Shown: positions 39,298 to 49,951, counted from the first letter of the stretch. The stretch: DNA of 64,000 bases from Mycobacterium sp. SMC-8 (GCF_025263565.1 NZ_CP079865.1:2790001-2854000); one strand, 5' to 3'. Made by a program: numbers and translations. The notes: a model not told the origin generated them from the sequence alone.

Positions 39298-40271
39298 AGA
39301 CCAGCTACCGCACCGCCGTGCACGACGCGCTGCGCGACGCACTGCGTGACGACCCGCGGGTCCTTGTGATGGGAGAGGACGTCGGCCGCTACGGCGGAAC
39401 GTACGCCGCGTCCAAGGGTCTGCTCGAGGAATTCGGATCCGACCGGGTGCGTGACACGCCGCTGTCGGAACTGGGCTTCGTCGGCATCGGAATCGGCGCC
39501 GCGCTGGGGGGATTGCGCCCGATCGTCGAAGTCATGACGGTCAATTTCAGCCTGCTCGCGCTGGATCAGATCGTCAACACCGCGGCCGCGCTGCGCCACA
39601 TGTCCGGCGGGCAGTTCTCGGTGCCGCTGGTGGTCAGGATGGCGACCGGCGCGGGCCGCCAGCTCGCTGCCCAGCACTCGCACAGCCTGGAGGGCTGGTA
39701 TGCCCACATCCCGGGTATCACCGTGGTCGCCCCGGCCACCGTCGAGGACGCCTACGGCATGCTGTCGGCGGCCCTGCAGGACCCCGACCCGGTGATCATG
39801 TTCGAGCATGTCCAGCTGTACAACACCTCGGCGGACGTGGAATCCCTAGGCCCGACGGACATCGCCCGCGCCGCGGTGCGCCGGGAAGGCTCGGACGTCT
39901 CGCTGATCACCTACGGCGGATCACTGCCTAAGGTGCTCGACGCTGCCGACGAGCTGTCGCTGGCCGGAATCGACTGCGAGGTCGTCGATCTGCGGGTGCT
40001 GCGCCCACTGGACACGGAGACCTTCATCGCCTCGGTGCGCAAGACACATCGCGCCGTGGTCGTCGGCGAAGCCTGGCGGACAGGCAGCCTGGCCGGCGAG
40101 ATCAGCGCCCAGATCACCGAGAACGCTTTCTACGATCTCGACGCGCCCGTCGTCTGGGTGTGCAGCGTCGAGGTGCCGGTGCCCTACGCGCGCCATCTGG
40201 AAGAGGCGGTGTTGCCGCAGCGGGACGCGATCGTCGCACAGGTGCGCGAGATGTTCGGAGGCCAACGGTGA
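39294..40271 (+). CDS. pdhB: 2-oxo acid dehydrogenase E1 beta subunit
   Basis: 325 residues from ATG 39294. The transketolase-like pyrimidine domain has [39 protein letters not shown] and the cofactor-activating Glu region [17 protein letters not shown]. The C-terminal domain has [21 protein letters not shown] and the [14 protein letters not shown] segment. It forms an alpha2beta2 E1 with the preceding gene. The stop overlaps the start of E2. Confidence 0.94.
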   Translation: MKTSYRTAVHDALRDALRDDPRVLVMGEDVGRYGGTYAASKGLLEEFGSDRVRDTPLSELGFVGIGIGAALGGLRPIVEVMTVNFSLLALDQIVNTAAALRHMSGGQFSVPLVVRMATGAGRQLAAQHSHSLEGWYAHIPGITVVAPATVEDAYGMLSAALQDPDPVIMFEHVQLYNTSADVESLGPTDIARAAVRREGSDVSLITYGGSLPKVLDAADELSLAGIDCEVVDLRVLRPLDTETFIASVRKTHRAVVVGEAWRTGSLAGEISAQITENAFYDLDAPVVWVCSVEVPVPYARHLEEAVLPQRDAIVAQVREMFGGQR

Positions 40272-41475
40272 TCGAGTTCGCGATGCCGGCACTCGGCGCC
40301 GACATGGACGAAGGCACACTCAACGAATGGCTGGTCAAGCCCGGTGACACGGTCAGTCGCGGGCAGGTCGTCGCGGTGGTCGAGACCACGAAGGCCGCGG
40401 TGGAGGTGGAGTGCTGGCACGACGGCATCGTGCACGAACTGCTGGTGCCCATCGGGCAGACGGTGTCGGTGGGCACCCCGATGGCCACCCTGCTCGCCCC
40501 CGGCGAAATCGCCGGTCCTCCAGCCCCACCCGCGACCCAGCCCGTCGCCGAACCCGCCGCCGTGCCTGATGGGCGGCCCGCCGCCGTCCCGGCCGCGCAC
40601 CGCCGCTGGTTTCACCCGCCGCGCGCCGGCTGGCCGCCTCGATGCACGTCGATCTCGACGCTGTCACCGGGACCGGGCCGCAGGGTGCGGTGACCATCGC
40701 CGACGTCGAACACGCCGCCGCCTCGGCCGAGCAGGTAACGGTCGTCTCCGCGCAGCCGGTCGTCTCCGCCCAGCCGGTCAAACCGGCTTCCGCCGCCGAG
40801 AGCCGCGCGAGCGCGATGCGGAAGTCGATCGCGGCGGCGATGGGCCGCTCCAAGCGCGAGATCCCTCATTACTACCTCTCCCATCAGATCCTGATGGACC
40901 CGGCCCTGCAGTGGCTGGCCGACCGCAACGCCCAACGTTCCATCGCCGACCGGGTGCTGCCGGCGGTGCTGCAGATCAAGGCGGTAGCTCTTGCCGCACA
41001 ACGGTTCCCGGAACTGAACGGATTCTGGCACGACGACGGCTACGCCCCGGCGGACAGTGTGCACGTCGGCGTCGCCATCTCGCTGCGCGGCGGCGGTCTG
41101 GTCGCGCCCGCGATCCACGACGTGGCCGGCAAGAAGCTCGACGAGGTGATGTCCGACCTCATCGACCTGGTGGCCCGGGCCCGGGCCGGCTCGCTGCGCA
41201 GCTCCGAGATGTCGGCCCCCACGATCACCGTCACCAACCTCGGGGATCAGGGTGTCGACGAGGTCTTCGGGATCATCTACCCGCCCCAGGTGGTGCTCGT
41301 CGGATTCGGGAAGCCGGCGCAGCGGGTGTGTGCCGTGGACGGCGGAATCCGCATCGCCACAGCGGTCCACGCGACACTCTCCGCGGACCACCGCGCCAGC
41401 GACGGTCACCGCGGTGCACTATTCCTCGCCGCGATCGACCAACTCCTCCAACAACCCGAACAACTCGAGAAGTGA
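40268..41475 (+). CDS. pdhC: Dihydrolipoamide acyltransferase (E2), frameshifted
   Basis: About 402 residues with one missing base restored. The lipoyl domain (about 1-80) has [15 protein letters not shown] and the lipoyl-lysine loop [13 protein letters not shown] Pro/Ala linker follows. At about 40596-40603 (GCGCACC) one base seems lost. The next frame continues with a peripheral-subunit-binding domain ([20 protein letters not shown]). The acyltransferase core runs to 41475 ([20 protein letters not shown], then [14 protein letters not shown] with the catalytic His/Asp). Only one lipoyl domain is present. No E3 gene lies in the operon, so a shared lipoamide dehydrogenase is implied. Confidence 0.87.
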
Positions 41476-41479
41476 CGCC

Positions 41480-41740
41480 ATGAGAACACAACAGGACATC
41501 CGCGCCGACATCCTGTCGGTGCTCACCTCGATAGCTCCGGAGGTGGAACCCGACGACCTCGACGACCACACCCTGCTGCGCGACCAGGTCGATCTCGACT
41601 CGATGGACTGGCTGAACTTCCTCGTCGGCATCCACAAACGGCTTCAGGTCGAGATACCCGAAGCCGACTATCAGAAGCTGCGCACGCTGGCCGATGTGGT
41701 GGGGTACGTCGAGAGCCACACCGGCCGGGTCGTCGGCTAA
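41480..41740 (+). CDS. Acyl carrier protein
   Basis: 86 residues from ATG 41480, 4 nt after pdhC. It is an acidic four-helix carrier with the phosphopantetheine site DLDSMDW (Ser about 47) preceded by a DHTLLRDQVD helix, ending LADVVGYVESH. It is not the housekeeping fatty-acid AcpM, which has a different context and a longer tail. Placed last in an operon of CoA ligase and 2-oxo acid dehydrogenase, it could accept or donate the acyl group, but no dedicated transferase is seen. Its stop overlaps the convergent small gene by 4 bases. Confidence 0.9.
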   Translation: MRTQQDIRADILSVLTSIAPEVEPDDLDDHTLLRDQVDLDSMDWLNFLVGIHKRLQVEIPEADYQKLRTLADVVGYVESHTGRVVG

Positions 41741-41985
41741 GCGTCACGGTGGTGGGCGGTGTGCGCCGCCTCCCTGGCTGCGCGCGCACGCCGTCGGATG
41801 TCGGCAGCCTCCTGCCGGATCCTGCGTGCCTCCTCGACGGTGGCGTTGGAGCGCAGCACGGCCGCGCGCTGGCGTTCCCGGCGGCGATAGGCGCGCTGTT
41901 TGCACCCGGCGCTGCAGTACAGGGCGTCGGCGCGACCGTAGAAGGCGAGCCCGCATTCCCAGCACTGCAACCGCACCGCGGCCAT
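41737..41985 (-). CDS. Small zinc-ribbon-like hypothetical protein
   Basis: 82 residues. CWECGLAF and YCSAGCKQRAYRRRERQR give Cys8, Cys11, Cys24 and Cys28, a probable Zn knuckle. It is followed by a long Arg/Glu/Ala-rich helix and a His-rich end. Similar small proteins (recognisable as FCSxxCKQRAYRRR-type) occur across actinobacteria; function unknown. It is monocistronic and convergent with the acp gene. Confidence 0.75.
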   Translation of the reverse strand: MAAVRLQCWECGLAFYGRADALYCSAGCKQRAYRRRERQRAAVLRSNATVEEARRIRQEAADIRRRARAAREAAHTAHHRDA

Positions 41986-42111
41986 GGCCCGATGTTACCG
42001 CTACCCGTAACGATCAAGCCTCTGATCTGCGCTTTTTCTCAGAAATTCACAGCGGCCAAGCATGTACGGCGGCGGCGCGGACTGGGACAATCGGAGGCAT
42101 CTGCACAGGGG

Positions 42112-43818
42112 ATGAATGTGAGTGACCGACACTCCGTCGCGTTCGGACGGTGGTGCCCAGAAGACCTGCGGCGGATCCACGAGCAACTCGACGAACTGGC
42201 CGCTGATCGTGACCAGCTGGGGGAACTTCTGCAGGTCGCGATCGAGATCAACTCCGGTCTGGAACTCGACGCCACGCTGCACCGCATCGTGCGCGCCGCC
42301 AAGACGATGACCGCAGCGCGTTACGGCGCCATCGGGGTGTGGGGTGAGGACGGCGCGCTGGCCTCATTCATCTACGACGGGATGGACGAGAAAACCGCGG
42401 CCGCCATCGGGGGCCTGCCGGTGGGCAAGGGACTGTTGGGTTTCCTGCGGGACGGCACCGCTCCGGTGCGCCTGTCGGACCTCGCCGAGCATCCCGCTTC
42501 GGCAGGCCTTCCCGACGGGCACCCACCGCTGCGCGCCTTCCTCGGAATGCCGATCCAGGTTCGCGGGAAGCCGTTCGGAAGCCTCTATTTGGCCGACGAC
42601 CGGGGCGATTTCGCCTTCGCCGAAGCCGACGAGACGTCGGCCAGAGCCCTGGCGTCCGTCGCGGCCGTCGCCATCGACAACGCGCGATTGTTCGGTCAGG
42701 CGCGCGCTGCGGCGCGTTGGACGGACGCCAGCCGCGAGATCACCGCCGCGGTGCTGTGCGACGACGATCCGTATCTGCGGCCGTTGCAGCTGATCGTCCG
42801 GCGCGTCTGCGAGCTCACCGACGCCGAACAGGGGATCGTGCTCGTTCCCGCGGATCCCGAGCAACCGCAGTCTGAGGTGGACACTCTCGTGGTATCCGCC
42901 GCCTATGGTTGCCACGTCGATGATGTTCTCGATCAACGGGTTCCGATCGAAGGCTCGACCACCGGCGCGGTGTTCCGGTCGGGGGAACCGGTGATCACCG
43001 AGGCGTTCCGCCGTCCGATCCGGGCCTTCACCGACGTCGGGGAGCGGCCGGCGATCGTGGTGCCGCTACGCTCGGAACAGCAGTGTCTGGGGGTTCTGGC
43101 GGTGGCCCGCAACGACTTCGGGCCCCGCTTCGACACGGCCTATCTCGACCTGGTACGCGACTTCGCCGACCATGCGGCGATCGCGCTCACCATGGCCAGG
43201 GCCCGCTGTTCGGCGACCGAGCTCGCGATGCTCACCGACCGGGAGCGCATCGCCCATGATCTGCACGACCAGGTCATCCAGCGCGTCTTTGCCGTGGGCA
43301 TGGACCTGCAGGGGCTCAGCGCCCGCGTGCGGCCCCCGGAGGCCTCGGAGCGGCTGTCGTCGTGCATCGACGAACTACAGGCGGTGATCAGCGAGATCCG
43401 GTCGACGATCTTCAATCTGCAGAAGCCGGTGCACGGCGCTTTCGCCAAGCGGATCAGGCATGCCTTCCACCGCTTGACCGAAGATCGCGACGTGGCGGCG
43501 ACGCTGTCACTGTCCGGCCCGATGGGAGCGGTGGACCCGCCGCTCGCCGACGATGCCGAAGCCGTTGTGCTGGAAGGACTCAGCAACGCGGTTCGGCATT
43601 TGGGCGCGTCGGCGATCAGCGTGGAGATCACTGTCGGCGACGACCTGATCATCGGGATCTGCGACAACGGCCGAGGTCTGGCGCCCGGTGATCAGCGCCG
43701 CAGCGGGTTGGCCAACCTGGCCGCCAGCGCCCGAGCGGCGGGCGGTGACTTCGCCGTCGACCTCCCCCCTTCGGGCGGTACCCGGCTGACCTGGAGCGCA
43801 CCGCTGTCCAGCGCCTGA
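42112..43818 (+). CDS. Second heme GAF sensor histidine kinase, DevS/DosT type
   Basis: 568 residues from ATG 42112. GAF-A (about 45-195) has [14 protein letters not shown] with His137 at the heme-ligand position. GAF-B (about 215-355) is diverged. The HisKA_3 site reads [18 protein letters not shown], and the ATPase domain has [10 protein letters not shown] and CDNGRGL. It is less similar to M. tuberculosis DevS than the kinase at 26887, for example in the first-GAF ligand region (one His, Leu for Met), so its ligand or redox behaviour may differ. Both kinases probably feed the single DevR at 52462. Confidence 0.92.
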   Translation: MNVSDRHSVAFGRWCPEDLRRIHEQLDELAADRDQLGELLQVAIEINSGLELDATLHRIVRAAKTMTAARYGAIGVWGEDGALASFIYDGMDEKTAAAIGGLPVGKGLLGFLRDGTAPVRLSDLAEHPASAGLPDGHPPLRAFLGMPIQVRGKPFGSLYLADDRGDFAFAEADETSARALASVAAVAIDNARLFGQARAAARWTDASREITAAVLCDDDPYLRPLQLIVRRVCELTDAEQGIVLVPADPEQPQSEVDTLVVSAAYGCHVDDVLDQRVPIEGSTTGAVFRSGEPVITEAFRRPIRAFTDVGERPAIVVPLRSEQQCLGVLAVARNDFGPRFDTAYLDLVRDFADHAAIALTMARARCSATELAMLTDRERIAHDLHDQVIQRVFAVGMDLQGLSARVRPPEASERLSSCIDELQAVISEIRSTIFNLQKPVHGAFAKRIRHAFHRLTEDRDVAATLSLSGPMGAVDPPLADDAEAVVLEGLSNAVRHLGASAISVEITVGDDLIIGICDNGRGLAPGDQRRSGLANLAASARAAGGDFAVDLPPSGGTRLTWSAPLSSA

Positions 43819-43821
43819 TTC

Positions 43822-43835
43822 GGGCATTTCGGCCC
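43822..43835. promoter_or_regulatory. Putative DosR/DevR box upstream of the Rv1738-like gene
   Basis: GGGCA-TTTC-GGCCC, flanked by TTC on the left as in the 20-bp consensus. It is 67 nt upstream of the start at 43902 and directly after the kinase stop. Confidence 0.7.
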
Positions 43836-43901
43836 TACCTGATCGGAACCACCGTGGATAGCGTCGTGGTCACCGGCCGGCACCGAGGAGAGGAGCGCAC
43901 T

Positions 43902-44180
43902 GTGACCACAGCAATCCCAGAGCCAAAGAAGTGGACCGTCGGAGTGTCGGTCGACGAGCAGGACGGGGAAACCCGCGCCACCGCGCGGCTGGTGTGGGAC
44001 GAGAGGGAGGTGACGGGAGTGGGCCTGGCCCGCCGCAATCCGAACGACCGCGACGTGCCGGTCATCGGAGACGAACTCGCGGTGGCACGGGCACTCTCGG
44101 ATCTGGCGCAGCGGCTGTTGGCGCTGACGGCCAGGGACATCGAGGACGTCACGCACGAACACGTGGTCTCGCTGCATTGA
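43902..44180 (+). CDS. DUF1876 protein, Rv1738-like
   Basis: 92 residues from GTG 43902 behind GAGAGGAG. Core motifs are [36 protein letters not shown] and [10 protein letters not shown], matching M. tuberculosis Rv1738 and Rv2632c. Rv1738 is strongly DosR-induced and its structure resembles hibernation-promoting factors, so a ribosome-linked role has been proposed. It lies in a run with the following USP and one-TM protein and has a good DosR-like box upstream. Confidence 0.92.
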   Translation: MTTAIPEPKKWTVGVSVDEQDGETRATARLVWDEREVTGVGLARRNPNDRDVPVIGDELAVARALSDLAQRLLALTARDIEDVTHEHVVSLH

Positions 44181-44221
44181 GGACGGGACCAGTAAAGGCG
44201 ACCACCCAGGGAAGGAGTGCC

Positions 44222-45130
44222 ATGGACTGGCCGACCGCCGCCAAATCCGGTGACACGGACGGGTACGGCATCGTCGTCGGAGTCGACGGCTCGCCGGATT
44301 CCGCGGCGGCCGTGCAGTGGGCCGCGCAGGAAGCGCTGTTGTCCGGGATCCCGCTGACTCTGCTCTGCGTCGTGGCGCCGACGGTCGTCAGCTGGCCGAT
44401 GGCGCCGCTGCAGGAGACCGTCGCCGAATGTCAGCGGCAGAACGCTGAAGATGCGCTCGTCCACGCCCGTGAGGCAGTGCGCTCGATCGCTGTCGAAGCC
44501 GGCCGGGAGATCGCGGTGACCACCGAGGTGCAGTATTCGCCTCCGGTGCCCGCCCTCGTCGATGCGTCGAAGAAGGCGCACATGGTCGTGGTGGGCAGTC
44601 GGGGGATCGGAAGACTGGCCAAGCTCGTATTGGGTTCTGTCAGCGGCGGATTGGTTCACCACGCGCACGGGCCGGTGACCGTCGTGCACACCCGCGACGG
44701 ACGGCTTCCGGACCCGGCGGCACCGGTGGTGCTGGGCATCGACGGGTCACCGGTCTCCGAGCAGGCCACCGCGGTCGCCTTCGACGAAGCCGCGGCCCGC
44801 AAGGTCGACCTGGTGGCGGTCCACGTATGGAAGGACATCGCCGGCCCACCGCTGCACGGTCAGGTCTGGGACAACCAGAGCCGTCAAGCCGAAGAGGTTC
44901 TCGCCGAGCGTCTCGCCGGTTGGCAGGAGCGCTACCCCGACGTGCGGGTGCATCGTCGGGTGGAGTTCGACGACCCGGCCCGCCGCCTGATCGACGCCTC
45001 GCGCACAGCCCAGTTGCTCGTCGTCGGCAGTCACGGCCGCGGCGGATTCGCCGGGATGTTGCTCGGCTCAGTGGGTTCCGCGGTCGTCCAGTCGGTCGAC
45101 GTCCCCGTGACGGTGGTGCGCCCGAGATGA
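44222..45130 (+). CDS. Tandem universal stress protein
   Basis: 302 residues from ATG 44222 behind GAAGGAG. Domain 1 begins [19 protein letters not shown] and ends VGSRGIGRLAKLVLGSVSGG. Domain 2 begins VVLGIDGSPVSEQATAVAF, includes AERLAGWQERYPDVRVHRRV and ends [16 protein letters not shown]. Both ATP loops are intact; the protein is close to Rv2623/Rv1996. Its stop overlaps the next start (ATGA). Confidence 0.95.
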   Translation: MDWPTAAKSGDTDGYGIVVGVDGSPDSAAAVQWAAQEALLSGIPLTLLCVVAPTVVSWPMAPLQETVAECQRQNAEDALVHAREAVRSIAVEAGREIAVTTEVQYSPPVPALVDASKKAHMVVVGSRGIGRLAKLVLGSVSGGLVHHAHGPVTVVHTRDGRLPDPAAPVVLGIDGSPVSEQATAVAFDEAAARKVDLVAVHVWKDIAGPPLHGQVWDNQSRQAEEVLAERLAGWQERYPDVRVHRRVEFDDPARRLIDASRTAQLLVVGSHGRGGFAGMLLGSVGSAVVQSVDVPVTVVRPR

Positions 45131-45525
45131 CCGGGCCCGCGCCGGGGTGTCGACCGTGGTACCGGACATTCCCGGCGATCGCCGGATTCGCGGTCCTCGC
45201 CGCGGTGGTCATGGCCTCCGGCGTCATCGCGGTCGTGCTGTTCGGCCGGGTGGAGTCGCGAAGGATCTTCGGGCAGTCCGAGAGCGTCGGGCTTGTCGCT
45301 CACCTGCCTGCCCCCGATGCGGACCTCACCGCCGAACTCGACGCCGCCGCAACGGATGCGCACGACGCCGCGCACATGTGCCTGGCCGTGCTCAAGCAGA
45401 CCCTCAACAACTACGATGCCGAGTTCAGCACGCACATCGACCAGGCCGACCGGCATCTGAAGGCGGCGGTGGCCATCGTCAACCGCAGCCTGACTCAGCC
45501 GTCGCGCTCGTCACCCCGCGGCTGA
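45127..45525 (+). CDS. Small single-pass membrane protein, unknown
   Basis: 132 residues. A short cytoplasmic N-terminus is followed by one membrane helix (about 16-42: IAGFAVLAAVVMASGVIAVV). A soluble, probably extracytoplasmic domain with Ala/Asp-rich helices follows (about 60-130). No cysteines form an obvious pair and no family is recognised. It is translationally coupled to the USP upstream. A hairpin overlapping its stop codon may end the transcript. Confidence 0.75.
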   Translation: MTGPAPGCRPWYRTFPAIAGFAVLAAVVMASGVIAVVLFGRVESRRIFGQSESVGLVAHLPAPDADLTAELDAAATDAHDAAHMCLAVLKQTLNNYDAEFSTHIDQADRHLKAAVAIVNRSLTQPSRSSPRG

Positions 45526-45540
45526 CCGGCGGGCCGGTCA
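45523..45540 (+). terminator. Possible terminator hairpin after the USP / membrane protein run
   Basis: Stem TGACCGG/CCGGTCA (7 bp) with a 4-nt loop, starting at the stop codon. It is followed by AGTTCATCTT, a weak U-tract, so efficiency is uncertain. Confidence 0.35.
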
Positions 45541-45611
45541 AGTTCATCTTCGGAATCAGATGACACAGCAGGAACTTGCAGTGATCGCGGCCGGCTCAGG
45601 GTCGGGGTGCC

Positions 45612-47267
45612 ATGGCGTTTTATAAAGTCGTCGCGACCGATATCGACGGCACGCTGACATCGGCCGGTGAACTGTCCTCCGATGCGCTGCGTGCCATCCG
45701 GCGGGCCCGGGACCGCGGACTGTCGATCGTGTTCGTCACCGGACGCATCGGAGCCGACCTCTACGCCGAGTTCCCCGGCATCGCCGAGCATGCCGACGCG
45801 CTGGTGCTGGAGAACGGCGCCATGGCGGTGATCGACGGTCGCGAGGTCGCGCTGTCGGCGCCGGTGGAGTCTGCCCTGGACACGGAGTTGACGCGGCGGT
45901 GCATCCCTTTTCGGCGGGGTGCGGCGTTGATCGCCGGCGACGGCAAGCACGCCGCCGAGGTCGTCGAGGCGATCGGGATGCTCGGTCTGGACTGCCAGAT
46001 CGTCCGCAACCGTGAAGCGTTGATGGTGTTGCCCGCGGGGGTGACCAAAGGCAGCGGGTTGCACAACCTGCTCACCCGGATGAACCGCTCGCTGCGCAAC
46101 ACGATTGCGATCGGTGACGCCGAGAACGACCTGTCGATGATGGCGGCCGCCGAGATGGGAGTGGCGGTGGTCAACGCCGTCGCATCGGTCAAGGCGCACG
46201 CCGACGTCGTCATCGACGGTCGGGACGGAAAAGGGGTCGCCCGGCTGCTGGACGGGCCGATCGTCAGCGGGGCCCGGCGATGGTGCCCGATGCGGCGGTG
46301 GATCGACATCGGCGTGTTCGAGGATCAGACACCGGCGCGGTTGCCGGGCAGCCAGGGCCGCATCGTGGTCACCGGCCCTCCGGGCTCAGGCAAGAGCCAC
46401 CTGATCGGGCTGATGGCCGAGCAGTGGATCCTCGCCGGCTACGGCGTGCTCGTGGTCGATCCCGAAGGCGACCACACCGAACTCAGGGATCTCGACAGCG
46501 TCGTCCTCGTCGACAGCCGACGGCACCTGCTCGAACCTCCCGATCTGGTCGAGATGCTGCACCCCCGAACCAGTCTCGTGGTGGACCTGTCGGCTCTGAA
46601 TGCCGCCGCCAAGAGCGGGTACATCCACCGTCTCCGGGCCGTCGTCGAGGCGCACCGCGAACAGTACGGCTTCCCGCACTGGGTCATCTGGGACGAGGCC
46701 CACCTGCTGGGCCCCCAGCAGGAAGTCCGCTGGGTGCGCCGCGGCGGCTACGTGTTGTCGTCCTTCGCGCCGGCGACGCTGCCCGCCGACGAGGTCGACG
46801 CCAGCGACGTCGTCGTGGAGACCCTCAGTCCGGAAGGCGCTGAAGCGGCACCGTGGCCGGTCGCACGCGCGGTCATCAGGCACGGCGGCGGCCGGCCGCG
46901 CTGCTTCACCGTCGCGGGCCGCCGCACGAGCCACATCCGTCATCGGCACAAGTACGCCGACGTCGCCCTTCCTCAGGAGCGCCGGTTCTACTTTCAACCC
47001 ACCGACGGGCAGGCACCGGCACCGGCGGCGACGATGCGGGAGTTCGGCGAGGCCATGATCCGGCTGGCGCCTGAGACGTTGCGCTTCCACCTCGAGCGCG
47101 GCGACTTCTCCCGCTGGTTGCGGCACACCATCGCCGACGCCGAGCTGGCGGCCGAGGTGGCGTCGTGGGAGGACGAACTGGCCGCGCATCACGCTGCCGA
47201 AGCCGAGCGGATCCGCACCCGGATCTCGCACGCGGTGCAGAAGCGCTACCTCGAAGCTCCCGGCTGA
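45612..47267 (+). CDS. HAD phosphatase - P-loop ATPase fusion
   Basis: 551 residues. Residues ~1-215 are a HAD-IIB (Cof/SPP-like) hydrolase: nucleophile pair in ATDIDGTLTS (Asp10/Asp12) and IAIGDAENDLSMM near 165. Residues ~245-420 are a HerA/FtsK-like P-loop domain with GPPGSGKSHLIG near 256 and Walker B WVIWDEAHLLG near 356. The C-terminus (about 470-545) is a helical domain resembling DUF5752, with FHLERGDFSRWLR. Similar fusions occur in actinobacteria, but the role is unknown; coupling of ATP hydrolysis to a sugar phosphate or nucleotide phosphatase is speculative. It has no obvious DosR box and overlaps the antiporter gene convergently by 22 bases. Confidence 0.82.
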   Translation: MAFYKVVATDIDGTLTSAGELSSDALRAIRRARDRGLSIVFVTGRIGADLYAEFPGIAEHADALVLENGAMAVIDGREVALSAPVESALDTELTRRCIPFRRGAALIAGDGKHAAEVVEAIGMLGLDCQIVRNREALMVLPAGVTKGSGLHNLLTRMNRSLRNTIAIGDAENDLSMMAAAEMGVAVVNAVASVKAHADVVIDGRDGKGVARLLDGPIVSGARRWCPMRRWIDIGVFEDQTPARLPGSQGRIVVTGPPGSGKSHLIGLMAEQWILAGYGVLVVDPEGDHTELRDLDSVVLVDSRRHLLEPPDLVEMLHPRTSLVVDLSALNAAAKSGYIHRLRAVVEAHREQYGFPHWVIWDEAHLLGPQQEVRWVRRGGYVLSSFAPATLPADEVDASDVVVETLSPEGAEAAPWPVARAVIRHGGGRPRCFTVAGRRTSHIRHRHKYADVALPQERRFYFQPTDGQAPAPAATMREFGEAMIRLAPETLRFHLERGDFSRWLRHTIADAELAAEVASWEDELAAHHAAEAERIRTRISHAVQKRYLEAPG

Positions 47268-48918
47268 GGATTCTGCTCGTCGTCGTTCCCCGAGTCGCCG
47301 GCGGTGAGCAGGTCGTGCAGCGTGTTCGAGGTACTGTGCGCGGCGGCCGAGAACGGCTCGAGGACGATGTCCACCTCGGCGGCGCGAAGTCGTTCGGCGT
47401 CATGGCGCGTGTGTGCGGTCAACGCCACGGCTCCGGTGAAGTGGTGTTGCCGAAGGCCGTGCAGCAGAGCGAGATTCGTTTGCAGGCTCGGTATCGCGCT
47501 GATGACGTATCTGGCCCGGTCCAGCGGCAGCGCCTCGAGGAGGTCGAGGTCCTCCGCACTGCCGAAAGCGGTCGACACCCCGCGGCGGCGGTGCGTGCTG
47601 ACGCCGTGCGGGTCGAAGTCGACACCGAGGACCCGGTGGCCGGCGCCGGTCAGACGCTCGGCGAGATGACTGCCGAAGCGACCCAGTCCGAACAGGATGA
47701 CGTCGAAGTCACCGTCGGCGCCGGCGGCCACGTGCTCGCGCTGACGTTGTCTCTCGAAGTGGGACAACCACCGCTTCGACCGTTCGTAGATGCTGTCCGA
47801 ATACGTCGTCATGTAGGCCGACACGGCGATGGTGAGGAGACCGACGACCGTGATCAGGCTGACCGTGGCGTTGTCGATGTGCCCGAGCGTCAGCCCCAAA
47901 GCGGCCAGGATCAACGAGAATTCAGAGACCTGGGCGAGCGGCAGACCGACCAGGAATCCGACACGCGCGGGATACCGCATCACCGACATGATCGCGATGA
48001 CGATCACCGGCTTGGCCACCAACACGAACAGAGAGAGCAACACCGCCTCGGTGATCTGGCCCTCGGCTTCGCGCAAGTCCAGGCCGGCGCCCAGGTTCAG
48101 GAAGAAGAAGAACAGCAGGAAGTCCCGCAGGCTGACCAGGCGGGCACCGAGTGCGTCACGGAACTGGGTGCCTGCCAACGACACTCCGGCCAGGAACGCC
48201 CCGACCTCGGAGCTGAACCCCAGCCACTCACTGAACGAGGCGATCGACATCGCATAGGCGACGCCGAACAGCACCAGGAGCTCCTGCGACCGCGCGATCT
48301 GCGGCATGACCCAGGGCAGGACGAACCGCATCAGCACCCAGACGGCGGCGAGCAGACCGACGCCCTTGAGCGCCACCGCCGCGATACCCGCGGCGACGCC
48401 GCCGTCACCGCCTGTGCCGTACGCCGTGAGGGCGATCATCACCACCACGACGACGATGTCCTGGACGATGAGTATGCCGAGTGCGATCCGGCCGTGCAGC
48501 GTGTCGAGCTCGCGCTTGTCCGACAACAATTTCACGATGATGATCGTGGACGAGAATGTGAGCGCGACGCCGACATAGACCGCGGTGACGGTGTCCATCC
48601 CGAGACCGAGGGAGATCAGGAATCCGAGCGCGAAGGTGACGAATACCTGGCCGAGTCCAGCGACCACCGCGACAGGACCGGTGTTGCGGATCATGTGCAG
48701 ATCCAGCCGGAGCCCGACCAGGAACAGCAGGATCGCCAGCCCCATCTGGCCAGGGTGCTGTCGACGGTCACCCAGCCCGCGCCGACCGGGCCGGCCGCGA
48801 CACCGACCAGGATGAAGGCCACGATCAGCGGCTGCCGCAGCCTGGTGGCGATCAATCCTGCGACGGTGGCGAGCGCCAGGACGACGGCGATGGTGGCGAA
48901 AGGGTGAAGGTGCATCAC
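47246..48918 (-). CDS. Cation/proton antiporter with TrkA-N domain (KefB/C-like), frameshifted
   Basis: About 557 residues with one base restored. The first 57 (from GTG 48918 or ATG 48915: FATIAVVLALATVAGLIATR, PLIVAFILVGVAAGPVG) are in one frame. At about 48745-48750 one base is missing, and the second frame continues GLAILLFLVGLRLDL and the remaining TM helices of a Na+/H+ exchanger fold. The C-terminal TrkA-N domain (about 410-520) binds NAD(H): VILFGLGRFGSHLAERL. It would exchange K+ or Na+ for H+ at the cytoplasmic membrane. The 3' end overlaps the HAD-ATPase gene. Confidence 0.85.
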
Positions 48919-48955
48919 GAACTGGTCTCGGCCAGGGGGGTCACCACCGCGGCGT

Positions 48956-49831
48956 TCACCGGGGCCGCACCACCATCACGGGGATCCTGGCTGCCTGCAC
49001 CGCGACCGCGCTGACCGACCCGAGCAGTGAGCCCGTCACCGCGCCGTATCCATGGCTGCCGACGACGAGGAGCTGGGCCGAGTCGGACCGCTCGACGAGG
49101 CGGCGGGCCGGTTCGTCGGGCACAACCACGAGTTCGACCGTCACCTCGGGGTAGCGCCGCTGCCAGTCGGCGAGCTGACGGGACGCCTCCGCTTCGACCT
49201 CGGGACGTAGCTCGTTCCAGTCGAAGCCCGGCATCTCGAAGGCTCCCGGCGACCACCACGCATGCAGCACGACGAGCCCCACCTTCCGCCGGGATGCCTC
49301 CTGGAAAGCGATGTCGACGGCGGGTTCGGCTGCCGGCGAGCCGTCGAAGCCCAACAGCACCGGCGCCCCCTCGCCGGCGGCCGGCGCTTCGTCGCGCACC
49401 ACCACGACCGGGCCGTGGGCGCGGTGAACCAGGCCCATGCTGGTGCTGCCGAGCACTTTCCGGGCCAGCCCGCCCCGGCCCCGGGAGCCGACCACCACCA
49501 TGCCCGCGGTGCGGGACTGCTCCACCAGAGCCGCGGTCGGTGTCGCCACGGCGAACTCGGCGGTGACCGGCACCGTTCCCGCGGAGAGCTTCTCGGCGAT
49601 CTGCCGGGCGTCGGTGAGGATGTCCTGGCCGATCTCCCGCTGCCAGTCCAGGAAACCGGTCGGCACCGGCGCCACCGGCCATGCCCCGATCGGCAGCGTG
49701 GTCGCGTACAGGATCACAAGCGGGACCTCGCGCAGCGCGGCCTCCTTGGCGGCCCATTCGAGGGCCGGCTGCGACGAGGGTGAATCATCGACTCCGACAA
49801 CTACCTTGCCGATCTCAACCGCAGCGGACAT
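48956..49831 (-). CDS. Tandem universal stress protein
   Basis: 291 residues. Domain 1 begins [19 protein letters not shown] and ends [20 protein letters not shown]. Domain 2 begins [19 protein letters not shown] and ends [18 protein letters not shown]. Both ATP loops are present. It is similar to the other tandem USPs of the island. A DosR-like site lies 85 nt upstream. It is the last DosR-type USP before devR. Confidence 0.95.
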   Translation of the reverse strand: MSAAVEIGKVVVGVDDSPSSQPALEWAAKEAALREVPLVILYATTLPIGAWPVAPVPTGFLDWQREIGQDILTDARQIAEKLSAGTVPVTAEFAVATPTAALVEQSRTAGMVVVGSRGRGGLARKVLGSTSMGLVHRAHGPVVVVRDEAPAAGEGAPVLLGFDGSPAAEPAVDIAFQEASRRKVGLVVLHAWWSPGAFEMPGFDWNELRPEVEAEASRQLADWQRRYPEVTVELVVVPDEPARRLVERSDSAQLLVVGSHGYGAVTGSLLGSVSAVAVQAARIPVMVVRPR

Positions 49832-49915
49832 CGTGTCTCCTGTTCTCGTGTCGGCGGCGTGGATCCGATGCCGCGCCGCACCCCCACGTTATGGGCCGCG
49901 CGGGCCCGCTTCTAG

Positions 49916-49929
49916 AGACCTTCGGCCTC
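49916..49929. promoter_or_regulatory. Putative DosR/DevR box upstream of USP at 48956
   Basis: AGACC-TTCG-GCCTC, very like the rafS site (GGACC-TTCG-GCCCT). It is 85 nt from the start at 49831. Confidence 0.5.
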
Positions 49930-49951
49930 GGCCGCCCGTCATTGCGGGCGC

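Noticed and set aside
42084..42097. GGGAC half-site before the second heme kinase
   Set aside because: Right half does not match and the site overlaps the ribosome-binding region; too weak to call a DosR box.
44185..44198. GGGAC half-site upstream of the USP at 44222
   Set aside because: Only one half matches and the gene is probably transcribed with the Rv1738-like gene upstream.
47165..48907. Long open frame on the + strand opposite the antiporter
   Set aside because: High-GC antisense frame with biased charged composition, no ribosome site and no recognisable domain; the antiporter on the other strand is well supported.
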